The translations under genes and the position numbers were made by a program. The notes beneath the pieces were generated by a model. The model was not told the origin of the DNA. It was given only the letters and a program-made list of their open reading frames with translations, and did not search any database. From positions 1 to 38,065 of the forward strand of contig NZ_AUMW01000034.1 in NCBI RefSeq assembly GCF_000430885.1: a DNA stretch of 38,065 nucleotides, written 5' to 3'. Below are positions 15,519 to 24,789 of the stretch, piece by piece. Positions within the stretch are counted from its first letter, which is position 1. Every line of letters starts with the position of its first letter. This stretch comes from Desulfotruncus alcoholivorax DSM 16058. Lineage in GTDB: Bacteria > Bacillota > Desulfotomaculia > Desulfotomaculales > Desulfallaceae.

Positions 15519-17150
15519 TTATTTTAAGGCTTTCTCCAATTTCTGTCGTTCTTCTTCCACCAGTTTGCGCCTTAACAGCTTGCCTACTGCCGACTTAGGC
15601 AGCTCATCTCTAAATTCGTAGCTTTTGGGAACTTTAAATGGGGCCAGTTTTTCTTTACAGTAAGCCTGAAACTCTTCCAGAGTCGCAGTTTCACCCTGCT
15701 TTAAAACAATATATGCTTTGACCGTTTCGCCTCGGTACTCGTCAGGCACACCCGCCACTACAGCTTCTTGAACCTTGGGATGTTCAAACAGCACCTCTTC
15801 AATTTCACGGGGATAGATATTATAGCCGCTGGCTATAATCATATCCTTTTTTCGATCCACGATATAGAAGTAACCGTCTTCGTCCATCCTGGCCATGTCG
15901 CCGGTATATAGCCAACCGTCACGCAGTGTTTTAGCGGTCTGCTCCGGCATATTCCAATAACCTTTCATTACCTGTGGACCCTTGATTACCAACTCCCCTA
16001 CTTCCCCAACAGGCAGATACTCACCGGTTTCCAGGTTTACTACGGCAGCATCGGTTGCCGGGAAGGGAATTCCTATACTACCCGGCTTGTTTGCACCAAA
16101 TATAGGGTTGCAGTGTGTTGTGGGAGAAGATTCTGATAACCCGTAACCTTCACCTACCTCAGTATTAGTTCCTTCAAGGAGCTTCTGGTATTTCAATATT
16201 ACATCTACAGGCATTGGAGCCCCCCCGGAGTTGTAAACCATTACTGAATCATATTCTTTAAATTCAGGACAGTTGAGCAAGGCAATGAACATTGTCGGGA
16301 CGCCCGGGAAAAAGGTTGGTTTGTACTCCTTAATAATCTTGGCTATTTCCTCGGGCACGAAACGGGGAACCAAGATCAGTGTTGTTCCTGCAGCCATGGC
16401 CAGGTTCATGCAGGATGTCATGCCGTAAACATGGAACAGCGGAAGCGCTGTCAGCGTAAGCTGCTTTTTTTCTTCTCCAACAAAGAAATGGTCTGTTTGT
16501 TGGGAATTTGCGTAAAGGTTATAATGAGTAAGCATAGCACCTTTGGATACCCCGGTGGTACCTCCTGTATACTGCAGCACGGCCAAGTCCTCCATCGGGT
16601 TAATTTCCACTTCCGGTGCAGGAGTACGGTCCTGGGCGTAAAACCCAGGGAACCAAAGAGTGTCATCCGGCATTGTTTCAGGTTTACCGGTTAAGCCCGT
16701 TAGGATAACCTTTTCCAGGGAAGTGTTTTCTCTGATGTTCTTAACCCTAAAGTACAGGTCAAAGAGGGTAATAATCATTTTCGAGCCGGAATCGTTTACC
16801 TGGTGCTGTATTTCTCTTTCCACATACATGGGATTGGTATTTACCACGATTCCTCCCAAGCTTAAAATCGCATAATAAGCAATTACAAAATCAGGGCAAT
16901 TGGGCAACATTACAGCCACCCTGTCACCTTTGCGCAAGCCCAGTTCGTAAAAAACAGATGCAGCTCTTTTTACAGCTCCTGTCAGTTGTGCATAGGATAT
17001 TTTGTGACCGTAAAAGATCAAAGCTGTTTTTTCGGGATATTTTTGCGCCGAATTATACAGCAGACTGTGTAAAGCCTTTGGTTCTATCTTAAGTTCCCAA
17101 TCTACTCCCCCTTGCTCGTAAACCTTTAAGTATGGTCTTGGAAAGTTCAC
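15519..17150 (-). CDS. AMP-forming acyl-CoA ligase 1 (long-chain fatty-acid--CoA ligase family)
   Basis: The 543-residue ANL-superfamily enzyme activates a carboxylic acid to acyl-AMP and then acyl-CoA. The ATP loop reads YTGGTTGVSKGAM, followed by GYGLSESSP, YTGDMARMDEDGY, DRKKDMIIASGYNIYPREIE and the C-terminal catalytic lysine in KSAVGKLLRRKL. Translation starts at GTG 17150, 9 bases after GGAGG. It is closely similar along its whole length to ligase 5 (32491-34131), beginning MNFPRPYLKVYE against MDFPRPYLKIYE, so the two are recent paralogues. It follows dehydrogenase 2 in a leftward unit. The substrate acid is unknown. Confidence 0.88.
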   Translation of the reverse strand: MNFPRPYLKVYEQGGVDWELKIEPKALHSLLYNSAQKYPEKTALIFYGHKISYAQLTGAVKRAASVFYELGLRKGDRVAVMLPNCPDFVIAYYAILSLGGIVVNTNPMYVEREIQHQVNDSGSKMIITLFDLYFRVKNIRENTSLEKVILTGLTGKPETMPDDTLWFPGFYAQDRTPAPEVEINPMEDLAVLQYTGGTTGVSKGAMLTHYNLYANSQQTDHFFVGEEKKQLTLTALPLFHVYGMTSCMNLAMAAGTTLILVPRFVPEEIAKIIKEYKPTFFPGVPTMFIALLNCPEFKEYDSVMVYNSGGAPMPVDVILKYQKLLEGTNTEVGEGYGLSESSPTTHCNPIFGANKPGSIGIPFPATDAAVVNLETGEYLPVGEVGELVIKGPQVMKGYWNMPEQTAKTLRDGWLYTGDMARMDEDGYFYIVDRKKDMIIASGYNIYPREIEEVLFEHPKVQEAVVAGVPDEYRGETVKAYIVLKQGETATLEEFQAYCKEKLAPFKVPKSYEFRDELPKSAVGKLLRRKLVEEERQKLEKALK

Positions 17151-17293
17151 TATTTGGCACCTCCAACTATAGAATTAAGTTTGTTAACTTTCTAAATATT
17201 TATTAATTATTCATAATTCTTAAAACTAAAAAAATTGGGACAATTAAAATTCCAACCTGAGATTTTAAAATAATGGCATTTGACTATTATTTT

Positions 17294-18184
17294 TTAATAC
17301 CCCCTTTCATTAAGCATATTGCCATAATCATAAAAACCTTTGCCAGTTTTACGACCTAATCTATTCTTTGCAACCATCTCTATCACTGCAGGTGATGGCT
17401 TAAGCTCGGGATTACCAGTTTCACGGTAATGCTCCATAGAAATTAAAAGCACCAGATCCAACCCAATTAAGTCCATTTGATAGAAAGGTGATATTTTATG
17501 GCCCAGGCCTTCTTTTACAGCAATATCAATATCCTCAAATGAAGCAACTCCGGTATCATACAAGAACAAAGCCTCTCTTTGGACAACGGATAAAATACGA
17601 TTAACCAGGAATCCATGTATTTCTTTATCCAACATGATTGGTATTTTGCCCATGCTTTTACAGACATCGGCGATTGTATTAGCAGTTTCAGTTGAAGTAT
17701 GGGGACCTTTTACCACTTCAACCGGCAGCATTGCAAGCGGGGGCACGAAAAAATGCATATTGCATAATTTTTCAGGCCTGCTGGTAACACCGGCTATTCT
17801 AGAGGTCACAATAAATGAGCTATTGGTAACCAGCAGGGTGTGCTTTGGGCAGATTTTATCTAAGCGGGCAAACATTTGACGCTTTAATTCTAATACTTCC
17901 GGGATAACTTCAATAACTAAGTCGGCATCGCTTGCCGCTTCTTCCAAATTAGTGGTAAAAGACATGTTCTCCTTACCTGCACGGGCCGCTTCTACGGTCA
18001 TTTTGCCTCTCGCTACACGATCGGGTAAGTATTTCTCCATAAACAGACGGGCTTTTTCCAAAGCTTTTTCGTTGATATCGTTGCACTTAACTTGATATCC
18101 GGCCAGCGCGGCACACAGGGCGATTTGATGACCCATGGTTCCCGCTCCAACCACGCAAACTTTATCTATACCTTTTACTTTCAC
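17294..18184 (-). CDS. 3-hydroxyacyl-CoA dehydrogenase 2 (Hbd paralogue)
   Basis: A 296-residue paralogue of the dehydrogenase at 3822. It has Rossmann motif VVGAGTMG, TNSSF with Ser122/Ser123, His144, Glu156 and FLVNR, ending GKGFYDYGN. The conserved HFFNP is HFFVP here: Asn147 of the first enzyme is Val147, followed by PPLAML rather than ALVMKL. Because this loop lines the substrate pocket in the family, a different acyl chain is likely (inference). It begins 83 bases after a -24/-12 promoter and precedes ligase 1 by 143 bases. Confidence 0.88.
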   Translation of the reverse strand: MKVKGIDKVCVVGAGTMGHQIALCAALAGYQVKCNDINEKALEKARLFMEKYLPDRVARGKMTVEAARAGKENMSFTTNLEEAASDADLVIEVIPEVLELKRQMFARLDKICPKHTLLVTNSSFIVTSRIAGVTSRPEKLCNMHFFVPPLAMLPVEVVKGPHTSTETANTIADVCKSMGKIPIMLDKEIHGFLVNRILSVVQREALFLYDTGVASFEDIDIAVKEGLGHKISPFYQMDLIGLDLVLLISMEHYRETGNPELKPSPAVIEMVAKNRLGRKTGKGFYDYGNMLNERGY

Positions 18185-18266
18185 TATTTACAACTCCCTC
18201 CGAATATAAACAACAATAAACAACTTTATATCGATGTTAATGAAAATATAAATTTACTTATGAGTA

Positions 18267-18282
18267 TGCAATATTTGTACCT
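18267..18282 (-). promoter_or_regulatory. Sigma-54 promoter candidate upstream of dehydrogenase 2
   Basis: Read on the minus strand the site is AGGTACAAATATTGCA. GG-N10-GC spacing is exact and the -12 half TTGCA is perfect; the -24 half AGGTAC deviates from TGGCAC at two positions. Transcription would start about 72 bases before the gene at 18184. A 17-base palindrome TGTTAAAT-A-ATTTAACA lies upstream at 18396-18412 and may bind a regulator. Confidence 0.6.
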
Positions 18283-18395
18283 GTAATTTTATGCAATAAC
18301 CATACGAGTCACCTTTTAGGCCTAAGATTTACAAAACAGTGATTAATAGATTAATTATTTTTTAGTTGCAACCGAGTCCATTTTTATAACAATAA

Positions 18396-18412
18396 TGTTA
18401 AATAATTTAACA
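18396..18412. repeat. 17-base palindrome upstream of dehydrogenase 2
   Basis: TGTTAAAT and ATTTAACA are perfect arms around a single A. The site lies about 115 bases upstream of the -24 element, a typical distance for an activator-binding site. The half-sites TTTAAC/GTTAAA also occur in the 3301-3334 inverted repeat. Being AT-rich, it could be a chance occurrence. Confidence 0.35.
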
Positions 18413-18437
18413 AAATCATATCCTAAAATAATATTAG

Positions 18438-18462
18438 AAAGCTCCCCTGTTAGGGGAGCTTT
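18438..18462 (-). terminator. Terminator after the DUF362 gene
   Basis: AAAGCTCCCCT (18438-18448) pairs perfectly with AGGGGAGCTTT (18452-18462), loop GTT. It lies 11 bases beyond the stop of the leftward gene at 18473. Confidence 0.8.
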
Positions 18463-18472
18463 TAAGAAGCAT

Positions 18473-19768
18473 TCACTTAACTTTATATAGCCCAAGATCA
18501 AAGCCATCTTCTGCTTTATAGCGATTAAAAATGTAATGGCGATACATTACATACTGATTATAATCACAGGCAATTCCCTCTTCCTTCATTGCTTTTTCGA
18601 ATTCCATCAAATCGGGGGGGCATCCTTTTATAGCAATGGCTTTTTTAATGTTGGGGTTATCTTTATTTAGCTGGCAGGGACATCTGCCGAATAAAACAGT
18701 TTTATCAAAGCCTGGCGCAGCCACCTGCACCTTGCCGCTGACAACTTCAACATTGGGTAAAGGCTCACCCTTATAAGCGGACATAAACATGATCAGGAGT
18801 GGATTAAACAACATTGAGCAGCCGGTACACATAGTGTTATCGTACTTGCGTATAGCAATCCCGACAATACCACGTTTAGCAAAACCAACGGGACCGGTAT
18901 TGTCCTCAGTCCATTCCCAATCATAATCCAGAAACCTGCTGTTTTTCTCCACATCTTCGCCTTTAACCTCGATATCTTTAATATCAAGGCTCCCTCCGTT
19001 ACGCTTGGCGAAATAAGTCAGGTGTTCAACTTCTTCCGCCGCATATCCAAGTAATGCAGACCCAACTATATCTGCGGCCAGCGTATTACGTGACGCTACC
19101 AGCAGGTTCAGCCTCTCGGCTTTTCCGGTTGGCCCCGGCCCCTTGGCCAAACCAAATACACCGTCGATTAAGGTTAAAGCCACGGGCAATTTTTCGATAA
19201 TGTGCGGGAAGATATAATTCAAATCGGTATCCTTGTTATGGCAGAACATTTTAGATTTTCGGTTAATCACACCCTTAAAGTTTTTTATGCCAAGCGAAAC
19301 CTTGGTCTGGTTATGAGTTTTCAGTACAGGTACGTTAATAATTTTGTCGGCTGCAAGCACACTTTCAGCTATTGATAAATCATAACCGCCGCAATCAACC
19401 TTTTCAAATTTACCTTCGTTAAAATCGATTAATTTTACTCCGTATCTTTCTTGTAACTTATCGTAGCCTAATTCTTTAAACATGGCCTGGCCAATTGTTT
19501 TGGGAACCATTAACGGAGCTTCTCCAATAGTGAGGTCAGAAAAACCCTCTTCAGCTAAAATTTGCACCAGTGCCGACATTACTGCTGATGTAGCTACAAC
19601 ACCGTATGGTGGAAACGGAAGATCGAAATCCCAGGAAACCAAATTGGGTTTAATTAAAATTTTATCACCTTTGTTTAAACCTGCCAGCCCCTGGCACAAA
19701 TCCAGCGCCTGGCGGACTGATTTATAGGCGTCATCGAACTTAGTCACTGAAACTAATGGTTTAGTCAT
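18473..19768 (-). CDS. DUF362-domain protein with C-terminal cysteine cluster
   Basis: The 431-residue protein belongs to the DUF362 family: KGDKILIKPNLV (33-44), PVLKTHNQTKVSLGIKNFKG (147-166) and an LTLIDGVFG segment near 198-206. The function of the family is not settled; members occur near iron-sulfur and redox systems. The C-terminal part carries five cysteines, Cys314/Cys317 (CTGC), Cys363/Cys365 (CPC) and Cys383, which could bind a metal or Fe-S cluster (inference). It is the last gene of the unit ligase 2 - MaoC - DUF362, 22 bases after the MaoC gene, suggesting a role with that pathway's CoA intermediate. Confidence 0.8.
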   Translation of the reverse strand: MTKPLVSVTKFDDAYKSVRQALDLCQGLAGLNKGDKILIKPNLVSWDFDLPFPPYGVVATSAVMSALVQILAEEGFSDLTIGEAPLMVPKTIGQAMFKELGYDKLQERYGVKLIDFNEGKFEKVDCGGYDLSIAESVLAADKIINVPVLKTHNQTKVSLGIKNFKGVINRKSKMFCHNKDTDLNYIFPHIIEKLPVALTLIDGVFGLAKGPGPTGKAERLNLLVASRNTLAADIVGSALLGYAAEEVEHLTYFAKRNGGSLDIKDIEVKGEDVEKNSRFLDYDWEWTEDNTGPVGFAKRGIVGIAIRKYDNTMCTGCSMLFNPLLIMFMSAYKGEPLPNVEVVSGKVQVAAPGFDKTVLFGRCPCQLNKDNPNIKKAIAIKGCPPDLMEFEKAMKEEGIACDYNQYVMYRHYIFNRYKAEDGFDLGLYKVK

Positions 19769-19790
19769 TTAGATCGAACCTCCATTTAAA

Positions 19791-20225
19791 TTAATTCTTT
19801 TTCTTAATTAATAATTGCAGCATTGCTGTCATTACTGTTTTGCCATTCTGATTTTTAATTTCTTGTTTAATCTTAACAAGGCCCCGGTTTGGTCCTTTAT
19901 CTCTTTTTTCAAGAACCTCAAGCTCAGCATGAATAGTGTCTCCAATAAAGGTTGGTGCTGTAAAGCGCACGTTATCCATGCCGTAAAAAGCAATAACTGT
20001 TCCACCCGCAAGATCCCATAACCCCGATGAAACGGATAATACCAGCAGACCATGAGCTATCCTTTGTCCAAACGGTGTTTTTGCAGCCCATTCCCGGTCA
20101 GTATGTAACTGGTACCAATCACCGCTGAAAGCTGCAAACATAACAATATCAGCTTCTGTAATTGTCCTGCCTCGAGAAACCCAGCGATCACCGGCATTTA
20201 AGTCCTCATAATAACTGCTTAACAA
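19791..20225 (-). CDS. MaoC-like hydratase (hot-dog fold)
   Basis: A 144-residue single hot-dog-domain protein of the MaoC / (R)-specific enoyl-CoA hydratase type. The catalytic block is visible as FSGDWYQLHTDREWA, then FGQRIAHGLL, with the Asp/His pair in the usual places. It may hydrate a 2-enoyl-CoA or act as a thioesterase-like partner. Translation starts at TTG 20225, about 8 bases after AGGAGG; no ATG is well placed. It lies 31 bases after ligase 2 and before DUF362, so the three are an operon. Confidence 0.82.
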   Translation of the reverse strand: MLSSYYEDLNAGDRWVSRGRTITEADIVMFAAFSGDWYQLHTDREWAAKTPFGQRIAHGLLVLSVSSGLWDLAGGTVIAFYGMDNVRFTAPTFIGDTIHAELEVLEKRDKGPNRGLVKIKQEIKNQNGKTVMTAMLQLLIKKKN

Positions 20226-20256
20226 AAGCTATAACCTCCTTTCGATTGGCTACAAA

Positions 20257-21894
20257 CTAAAGCTTTTTATCCCACTCAGTCAAAAGAAATCTATTAACCT
20301 TACCCGTGCCATTGTGGGGCAATTCAGGCACAAACTCAATAATCCTGGGGTATTTATAAGCAGCCATCTTTTGGCGTGACCATTCAATGATATCACGCTC
20401 GGTAACCCTGCCGGCATATTCCTGTCTCAACACGACATACGCCTTTACAGTCTCTATCCGGTAAGGGTCTGGTATGCCGACAACTGCAGCTTCAGCCACA
20501 GCGGGGTGTTCACGAAGAAAATTTTCTACTTGCCGTGGGAATATCAGAAAGCCGGAAGCTTTAATTATTTCATTTTTACGTCCAACAAGATAGACAAAGC
20601 CGTCTTGGTCTAATCTTGCCACGTCTCCTGTGGCCAGCCACCCGTCATGTAGTGTCAACCTTGTTTCACGTGGTCTATTCCAGTAGCCCGACATAACCTG
20701 TGGGCCTCTTACCATCAATTCGCCTTCAGAGCCCAAGGGGAGTTCTTTATCCCAGTCGTCAATATCAACAATTTTAACTTCTGTTTCATGTACCGGAATG
20801 CCGACTGAGCCGGGGCGCGGGTTATCCATCGGACTTAATGTCACTTGTGATATTGTTTCGCTTAAACCATATCCTCCACCTAAGGATGCTCCTGTGAGCT
20901 CACGAAAGGCCTGAACTACTTTGGGTGAACCTCCGGACAGGCAGCAGCGGAGTGATGTTAAATCCCAGTTTCTAACGCCCGGGTAATTTAAAATAGCAAT
21001 ATTCATTGTAGCGATACTAGCCCAGTGGGTACAGCGGTATAACTCTATTGCTTTTAATACCGTTTCGCTGTCATACCTGGCCAGCAGGATAATTGTTCCG
21101 CCTGAATAAAAAGGCATACACATACTGTGCACAAGTCCTGTCACTTCAAACAGGGGTAAAACTGACAGGTGTATGTCCCCTGGTCTACCATCAAACCAAT
21201 TGGCGGAAATGGCCGTATTTGATAACAGGTTACGGTGGGTAATCATGGCACCCTTGGGCGTGCAGGTAGTCTCCACCGTATACTGCAATAAGGCCAGGTC
21301 GTCTATTACCGGCTCATCATAAACCTCCTGGCTGGCCTGGGATAACATATCCATGAAGCTTATTGCGCCCGGGGTTTCAATTGATGCGGTTAAAAGAGTA
21401 TGGTGTGGCGGCAATGTTGGTTCTTGCGGTAAAAATTCTTTACGATTGGTCACAATTACATTTGCCACGGGTGTACGCTTCCAGATAGAATTGAAAACCG
21501 GGAAAAGGTCATCTTGCAAAATAATCGTTTCTGCACCTGCATCTGTTAACTGGTAAACAAGTTCATCACCTAGAAACATTGGGTTGGACGGCACTATTAC
21601 CGCACCGATTTTCCAGCCACCAAGCATGGCTATAATAAACTGCGGGCAATTTTCCATATAAAGGCTTATACGGTCACCGTGTCTAATTCCCAAAGCTACC
21701 AATGAAGAAGCAAAGCGGTTTGCCAAATGGTCAAGTTCACCATAAGATATAACCCGGCCATAATAGTTTACCGCCGTTCGTTTGGGGCTATTTTGGGCAT
21801 GCTTTGAAACAGTCCAAATTATTGGTTTTTCTTGGTATTTTAAAATTTTAGTGACTCCTTTGGGCCATGATTTTAGCCAAATTTTTTCTACCAT
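20257..21894 (-). CDS. AMP-forming acyl-CoA ligase 2, degenerate ATP-binding loop
   Basis: A 545-residue ANL-family protein with most motifs intact: GYGLSETISQ, WLATGDVARLDQDGF, GRKNEIIKASGFLIFPRQVE and the C-terminal lysine in GTGKVNRF. The phosphate-binding loop (205-215) reads YTVETTCTPKG instead of YTSGTTGxPKG, so all three small or glycine positions are replaced by Val, Glu and Cys while Thr-Thr and PKG remain. The codons are clean and the frame is intact. ATP activation may be impaired or altered (inference). It is the first gene after a consensus -24/-12 promoter, with MaoC and DUF362 downstream. The ribosome site is weak. Confidence 0.82.
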   Translation of the reverse strand: MVEKIWLKSWPKGVTKILKYQEKPIIWTVSKHAQNSPKRTAVNYYGRVISYGELDHLANRFASSLVALGIRHGDRISLYMENCPQFIIAMLGGWKIGAVIVPSNPMFLGDELVYQLTDAGAETIILQDDLFPVFNSIWKRTPVANVIVTNRKEFLPQEPTLPPHHTLLTASIETPGAISFMDMLSQASQEVYDEPVIDDLALLQYTVETTCTPKGAMITHRNLLSNTAISANWFDGRPGDIHLSVLPLFEVTGLVHSMCMPFYSGGTIILLARYDSETVLKAIELYRCTHWASIATMNIAILNYPGVRNWDLTSLRCCLSGGSPKVVQAFRELTGASLGGGYGLSETISQVTLSPMDNPRPGSVGIPVHETEVKIVDIDDWDKELPLGSEGELMVRGPQVMSGYWNRPRETRLTLHDGWLATGDVARLDQDGFVYLVGRKNEIIKASGFLIFPRQVENFLREHPAVAEAAVVGIPDPYRIETVKAYVVLRQEYAGRVTERDIIEWSRQKMAAYKYPRIIEFVPELPHNGTGKVNRFLLTEWDKKL

Positions 21895-21989
21895 AATTTT
21901 TACCTGCGTTTATTTTTTGAACGAATTATGCCAGGGACATGTTTTTCATCAGCATGGTACCAACGCTAATCCAGCTTAGATAGGTTTAA

Positions 21990-22005
21990 TGCAATATTTA
22001 TGCCA
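21990..22005 (-). promoter_or_regulatory. Sigma-54 promoter of the ligase 2 - MaoC - DUF362 operon
   Basis: Read on the minus strand it is TGGCATAAATATTGCA, a full match to TGGCAYR-N4-TTGCA with exact spacing. Transcription would start near 21979, about 85 bases before the ligase ATG. It follows directly on the terminator of the sigma-54 activator gene. Confidence 0.82.
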
Positions 22006-22033
22006 TAAAAAATAAAAGGCACAGTTTTGTGCC
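22006..22033 (-). terminator. Terminator after the sigma-54 activator gene
   Basis: On the minus strand GGCACA, loop AAAC, TGTGCC, then TTTTATTTTTT. The stem lies at 22018-22033 and the T-run at 22007-22017. It separates the activator transcript from the ligase 2 promoter. Confidence 0.85.
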
Positions 22034-22066
22034 AACATATTTTTTTAAATTATGGTGTATCCATGA

Positions 22067-24001
22067 TTAACCAGTCATATCCGCTTTTTTAAGCTTTTTC
22101 CATAGGGTTGTCCGGCTTAAACCCAGGACCTTGGCCAATTCTCCTTTGCCGCCCCCCACCACTTCAGCAGCCTGTTCTATTATTTGTCTTTCCATATCTT
22201 CCATACTGCCCAGTTTAATTACCAGCATTTGCTTATCCAGCATTGAGCCTTCACCCTGCTTGTCTGTTTTAAGCTTATTAAGCAAGCTTCTAAGTGTTTT
22301 ACAACTAGTTGCATCTTCCTCACCCAAGGCCACATATCTTTCGACAAATCCTTCCAGTTCGCGTATATTGCCTGGCCAAAGGTAGCTTTTCTGTTCTTCT
22401 AAAACTTTGTCAAAAATATACAAATCTTGGCTGTTATCAGAGCCGGTGAGTCGTTGGTAAAAATGTTTAAACAATAGGGGTAAGTCCTCCATGCGCATAC
22501 GCAGCGACGGAATGTGCAGGTGCAATACATTTAGCCGGTAGTATAAGTCAACCCTGAATTCGCCTTTCTCAACAGCCTCCTGCAAATTCCTGTTGGTGGC
22601 GCTTATCACTCTGACGTCAACTGGAATGACGCGTTGGCTCCCCACGGGCATTATTTCCTTTTGCTGCAGCACCCTAAGTAAACGGGCCTGCAGGGTAAGG
22701 CTAAGGTCACCTATTTCATCTAAAAAAATTGTTCCACCGTGAGCCATGGCAAATAAACCCAGCTTGCCTCCCTTTTTAGCGCCGGTAAATGCCCCTTCCT
22801 CATAACCGAAAAGCTCACTTTCCAATAAGCTTTCAGGCAGTGCCGCGCAATTGATTGCCACAAAAGGACCGTTGCGCCGTGCGCTTTCATTATGTATACT
22901 CTGGGCAAATAATTCTTTGCCGGTGCCGCTCTCCCCGGTAATTAAAATTGCGGCATCTGAGCGGGTATATTTCCGTGCTTCTCTGATAGTTTCTTCAATC
23001 ATTGCGCTGCGGCCAATTATGTCGCTAAAACGGTAGTGAGCTGTCAAACCCTGGCGGTTAAGTTCTTTACGCAAGTTGTTTTCTATGCGTTTAACTTTCT
23101 CTGCAAACTGAAAAGTAACTACAAGGCCAGACTGGTTATATAGCGTTATCGGGATCCTGTTTACGGTAAAGGTTGAACCGTTGAATTCAACTGTTTCATT
23201 GCTGGTAGCTGCGCCATTGCCAACAATTATCTTGCAGGCATAATTGGACTCAATTACATGACTAACGGGTTGTTCCAATACTTTATTTGCCGGCAGGCCG
23301 GTTACCCGCTCCGCAGTTGGGTTAAATATTGCAACTTTGCCCCGCTCATCTACTGCAAGTATTCCGTCATAAGCATTTTCTAAAATAGCCTGCAGTGATT
23401 TGCATAGTTTTGCATTTCTACGCCTGATTCTGATAAATTGAACTGCTTTCTCCAATGCATCTTTAATTAGTGAATAATCGCACTGGATTAAATAAGCAGG
23501 TAAACCAATTATCCCGGCGCATTCTACAGCGGAGATTGTAGTGCTAACTACAGCATCAACATTTTCCTGCATAATATTTAGCTGCCTTGTAAGCTCGTCC
23601 TTTTCACGATACAAAAGGAATTCAACGTCAAGATCTAAAGCTGTGGCCAATCCGGATATGTCAATACTTTGTGGCAGATAGTCCAATTCCGCTAAAATTA
23701 CCTTTCGACCCCTTTTTTTGGCCCTGCTTAAGGCAATTAAAACTTCATAAGCAGAAATTTGAACTGTAAAAACAGGTAGCGTAGTTATGCACTGCAATTG
23801 ATTGGCTATACTCTCACAGGTTACAACCGCCTCAACGGCATAACCGTTTAACCATTTCATTAGCATTCCGGTTATGTTAGTGTTTGTATAATCATTCACA
23901 ATAAGATTTATCCCAAGTTCTTTTGCTAATTCACCGGCGATTTTACTAAATTCTGGATTGGTAGAAATTAATCCTATCTTGGGCAATACCACCAAAACCA
24001 C
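22067..24001 (-). CDS. Sigma-54-dependent transcriptional activator (PrpR_N - PAS - AAA+ - HTH)
   Basis: About 644 residues. Residues 1-195 resemble the PrpR N-terminal sensor domain ([11 protein letters not shown]; paired Rossmann-like lobes), which in known members senses a small acid or its CoA ester. A PAS domain (about 200-300, [20 protein letters not shown]) follows. The AAA+ domain has Walker A GESGTGKE (356-363), the sigma-54 contact loop GAFTGA (403-408) and Walker [12 protein letters not shown]. The C-terminal Fis-type helix-turn-helix ends [13 protein letters not shown]. It is the only such activator here, amid six -24/-12 promoters, so it probably controls them (inference). The start is uncertain: GTG 24001 or GTG 23992, near AGAGG. 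Confidence 0.9.
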   Translation of the reverse strand: MVLVVLPKIGLISTNPEFSKIAGELAKELGINLIVNDYTNTNITGMLMKWLNGYAVEAVVTCESIANQLQCITTLPVFTVQISAYEVLIALSRAKKRGRKVILAELDYLPQSIDISGLATALDLDVEFLLYREKDELTRQLNIMQENVDAVVSTTISAVECAGIIGLPAYLIQCDYSLIKDALEKAVQFIRIRRRNAKLCKSLQAILENAYDGILAVDERGKVAIFNPTAERVTGLPANKVLEQPVSHVIESNYACKIIVGNGAATSNETVEFNGSTFTVNRIPITLYNQSGLVVTFQFAEKVKRIENNLRKELNRQGLTAHYRFSDIIGRSAMIEETIREARKYTRSDAAILITGESGTGKELFAQSIHNESARRNGPFVAINCAALPESLLESELFGYEEGAFTGAKKGGKLGLFAMAHGGTIFLDEIGDLSLTLQARLLRVLQQKEIMPVGSQRVIPVDVRVISATNRNLQEAVEKGEFRVDLYYRLNVLHLHIPSLRMRMEDLPLLFKHFYQRLTGSDNSQDLYIFDKVLEEQKSYLWPGNIRELEGFVERYVALGEEDATSCKTLRSLLNKLKTDKQGEGSMLDKQMLVIKLGSMEDMERQIIEQAAEVVGGGKGELAKVLGLSRTTLWKKLKKADMTG

Positions 24002-24148
24002 CTCTAATGAATAATTAAACTAAAGTATAGTTCTAATCATTCCAAAAACACATGTATTATTCTAATTCTACAAATCACAACTTTATTCTGCATTTATTAA
24101 CTTCAACCATCTGCCAAATTCTTTTATTTTGAGCTGCCAACTCACGTT

Positions 24149-24727
24149 TTACCTGCCTTCCTTATTTACTCCACTCATTAATATTTCCCAAAATATTAAA
24201 CCGATTTCTTTGGGTTTGAGTTTGCCGTTGGGGTTCATCCACTGGTGGGTCCAGTCACACATGCCAAAAATTGCTTTTACAATAATGTCAACCTCTAAAT
24301 CCTTTCGAAATTCACCATTGGCAACTCCTTCTTCCACCACTGACCAAAAAATTTTTTCGCATTGATCCCTTTTGGCTTTAATAATCGCCAACCTGTCTTC
24401 GCCAATGTATTTGTATTCTTGAAAAAAAACTACGACGTAAGGTTTAAAATCAGCTATTAACTGGACCAGGTCTATGATTAATTGCTGCAATTTACGGGCA
24501 GCGTTAAAATCCGTCCTGTGTAATACATGGGTTGCTTTTTCTAATAACACATTTATAAATCTTTCATGTATTACGAACAAAATTTCGGTTTTGTTGGGAA
24601 AGTAGTGGAATACAGCCCCTTTGCTTACACCGGCATTTTCACTGATTTCCTGAATTGTTGTAGTATGATAGCCCTTCTTTTCAAAAAGCTCCACTGCCGA
24701 AAGAATAATTTTATCGCGAGTCTCCAT
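24149..24727 (-). CDS. TetR-family transcriptional regulator
   Basis: The 192-residue regulator has an N-terminal TetR helix-turn-helix (about 1-50: AVELFEKKGYHTTTIQEISE, then GVSKGAVFHYFPNKTEIL) and a helical ligand-binding domain ending near WEILMSG. Repressors of this type near acyl-CoA ligases often sense acyl-CoA. The frame is open back to 24811, but GAGGGG lies 7 bases before the ATG at 24727 (METRDKI), which gives the normal N-terminus; an ATG at 24733 is too close to the ribosome site. It is divergent from ligase 3, and a GACCGG-N3-GCCGGT site lies close to each gene start. Confidence 0.85.
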   Translation of the reverse strand: METRDKIILSAVELFEKKGYHTTTIQEISENAGVSKGAVFHYFPNKTEILFVIHERFINVLLEKATHVLHRTDFNAARKLQQLIIDLVQLIADFKPYVVVFFQEYKYIGEDRLAIIKAKRDQCEKIFWSVVEEGVANGEFRKDLEVDIIVKAIFGMCDWTHQWMNPNGKLKPKEIGLIFWEILMSGVNKEGR

Positions 24728-24774
24728 CAGCATACCCCTCAAAATAATTAGGTTAATTAAAAGATATTTATTTA

Positions 24775-24789
24775 ACCGGCTGACCGGTC
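24775..24789 (-). promoter_or_regulatory. TetR operator candidate, site 1 (autoregulation)
   Basis: Read on the minus strand it is GACCGGTCAGCCGGT, an ACCGG-N4-CCGGT palindrome about 48 bases upstream of the TetR ATG. It matches site 2 at 13 of 15 positions, with both differences in the central spacer. Confidence 0.65.

Noticed and set aside
16431-16694. Rightward ORF inside ligase 1, and similar long ORFs antisense to other genes (for example 2051-2404, 5323-5775, 28375-28797)
   Set aside because: They lie opposite well-supported genes, lack ribosome sites and show no recognisable domains.
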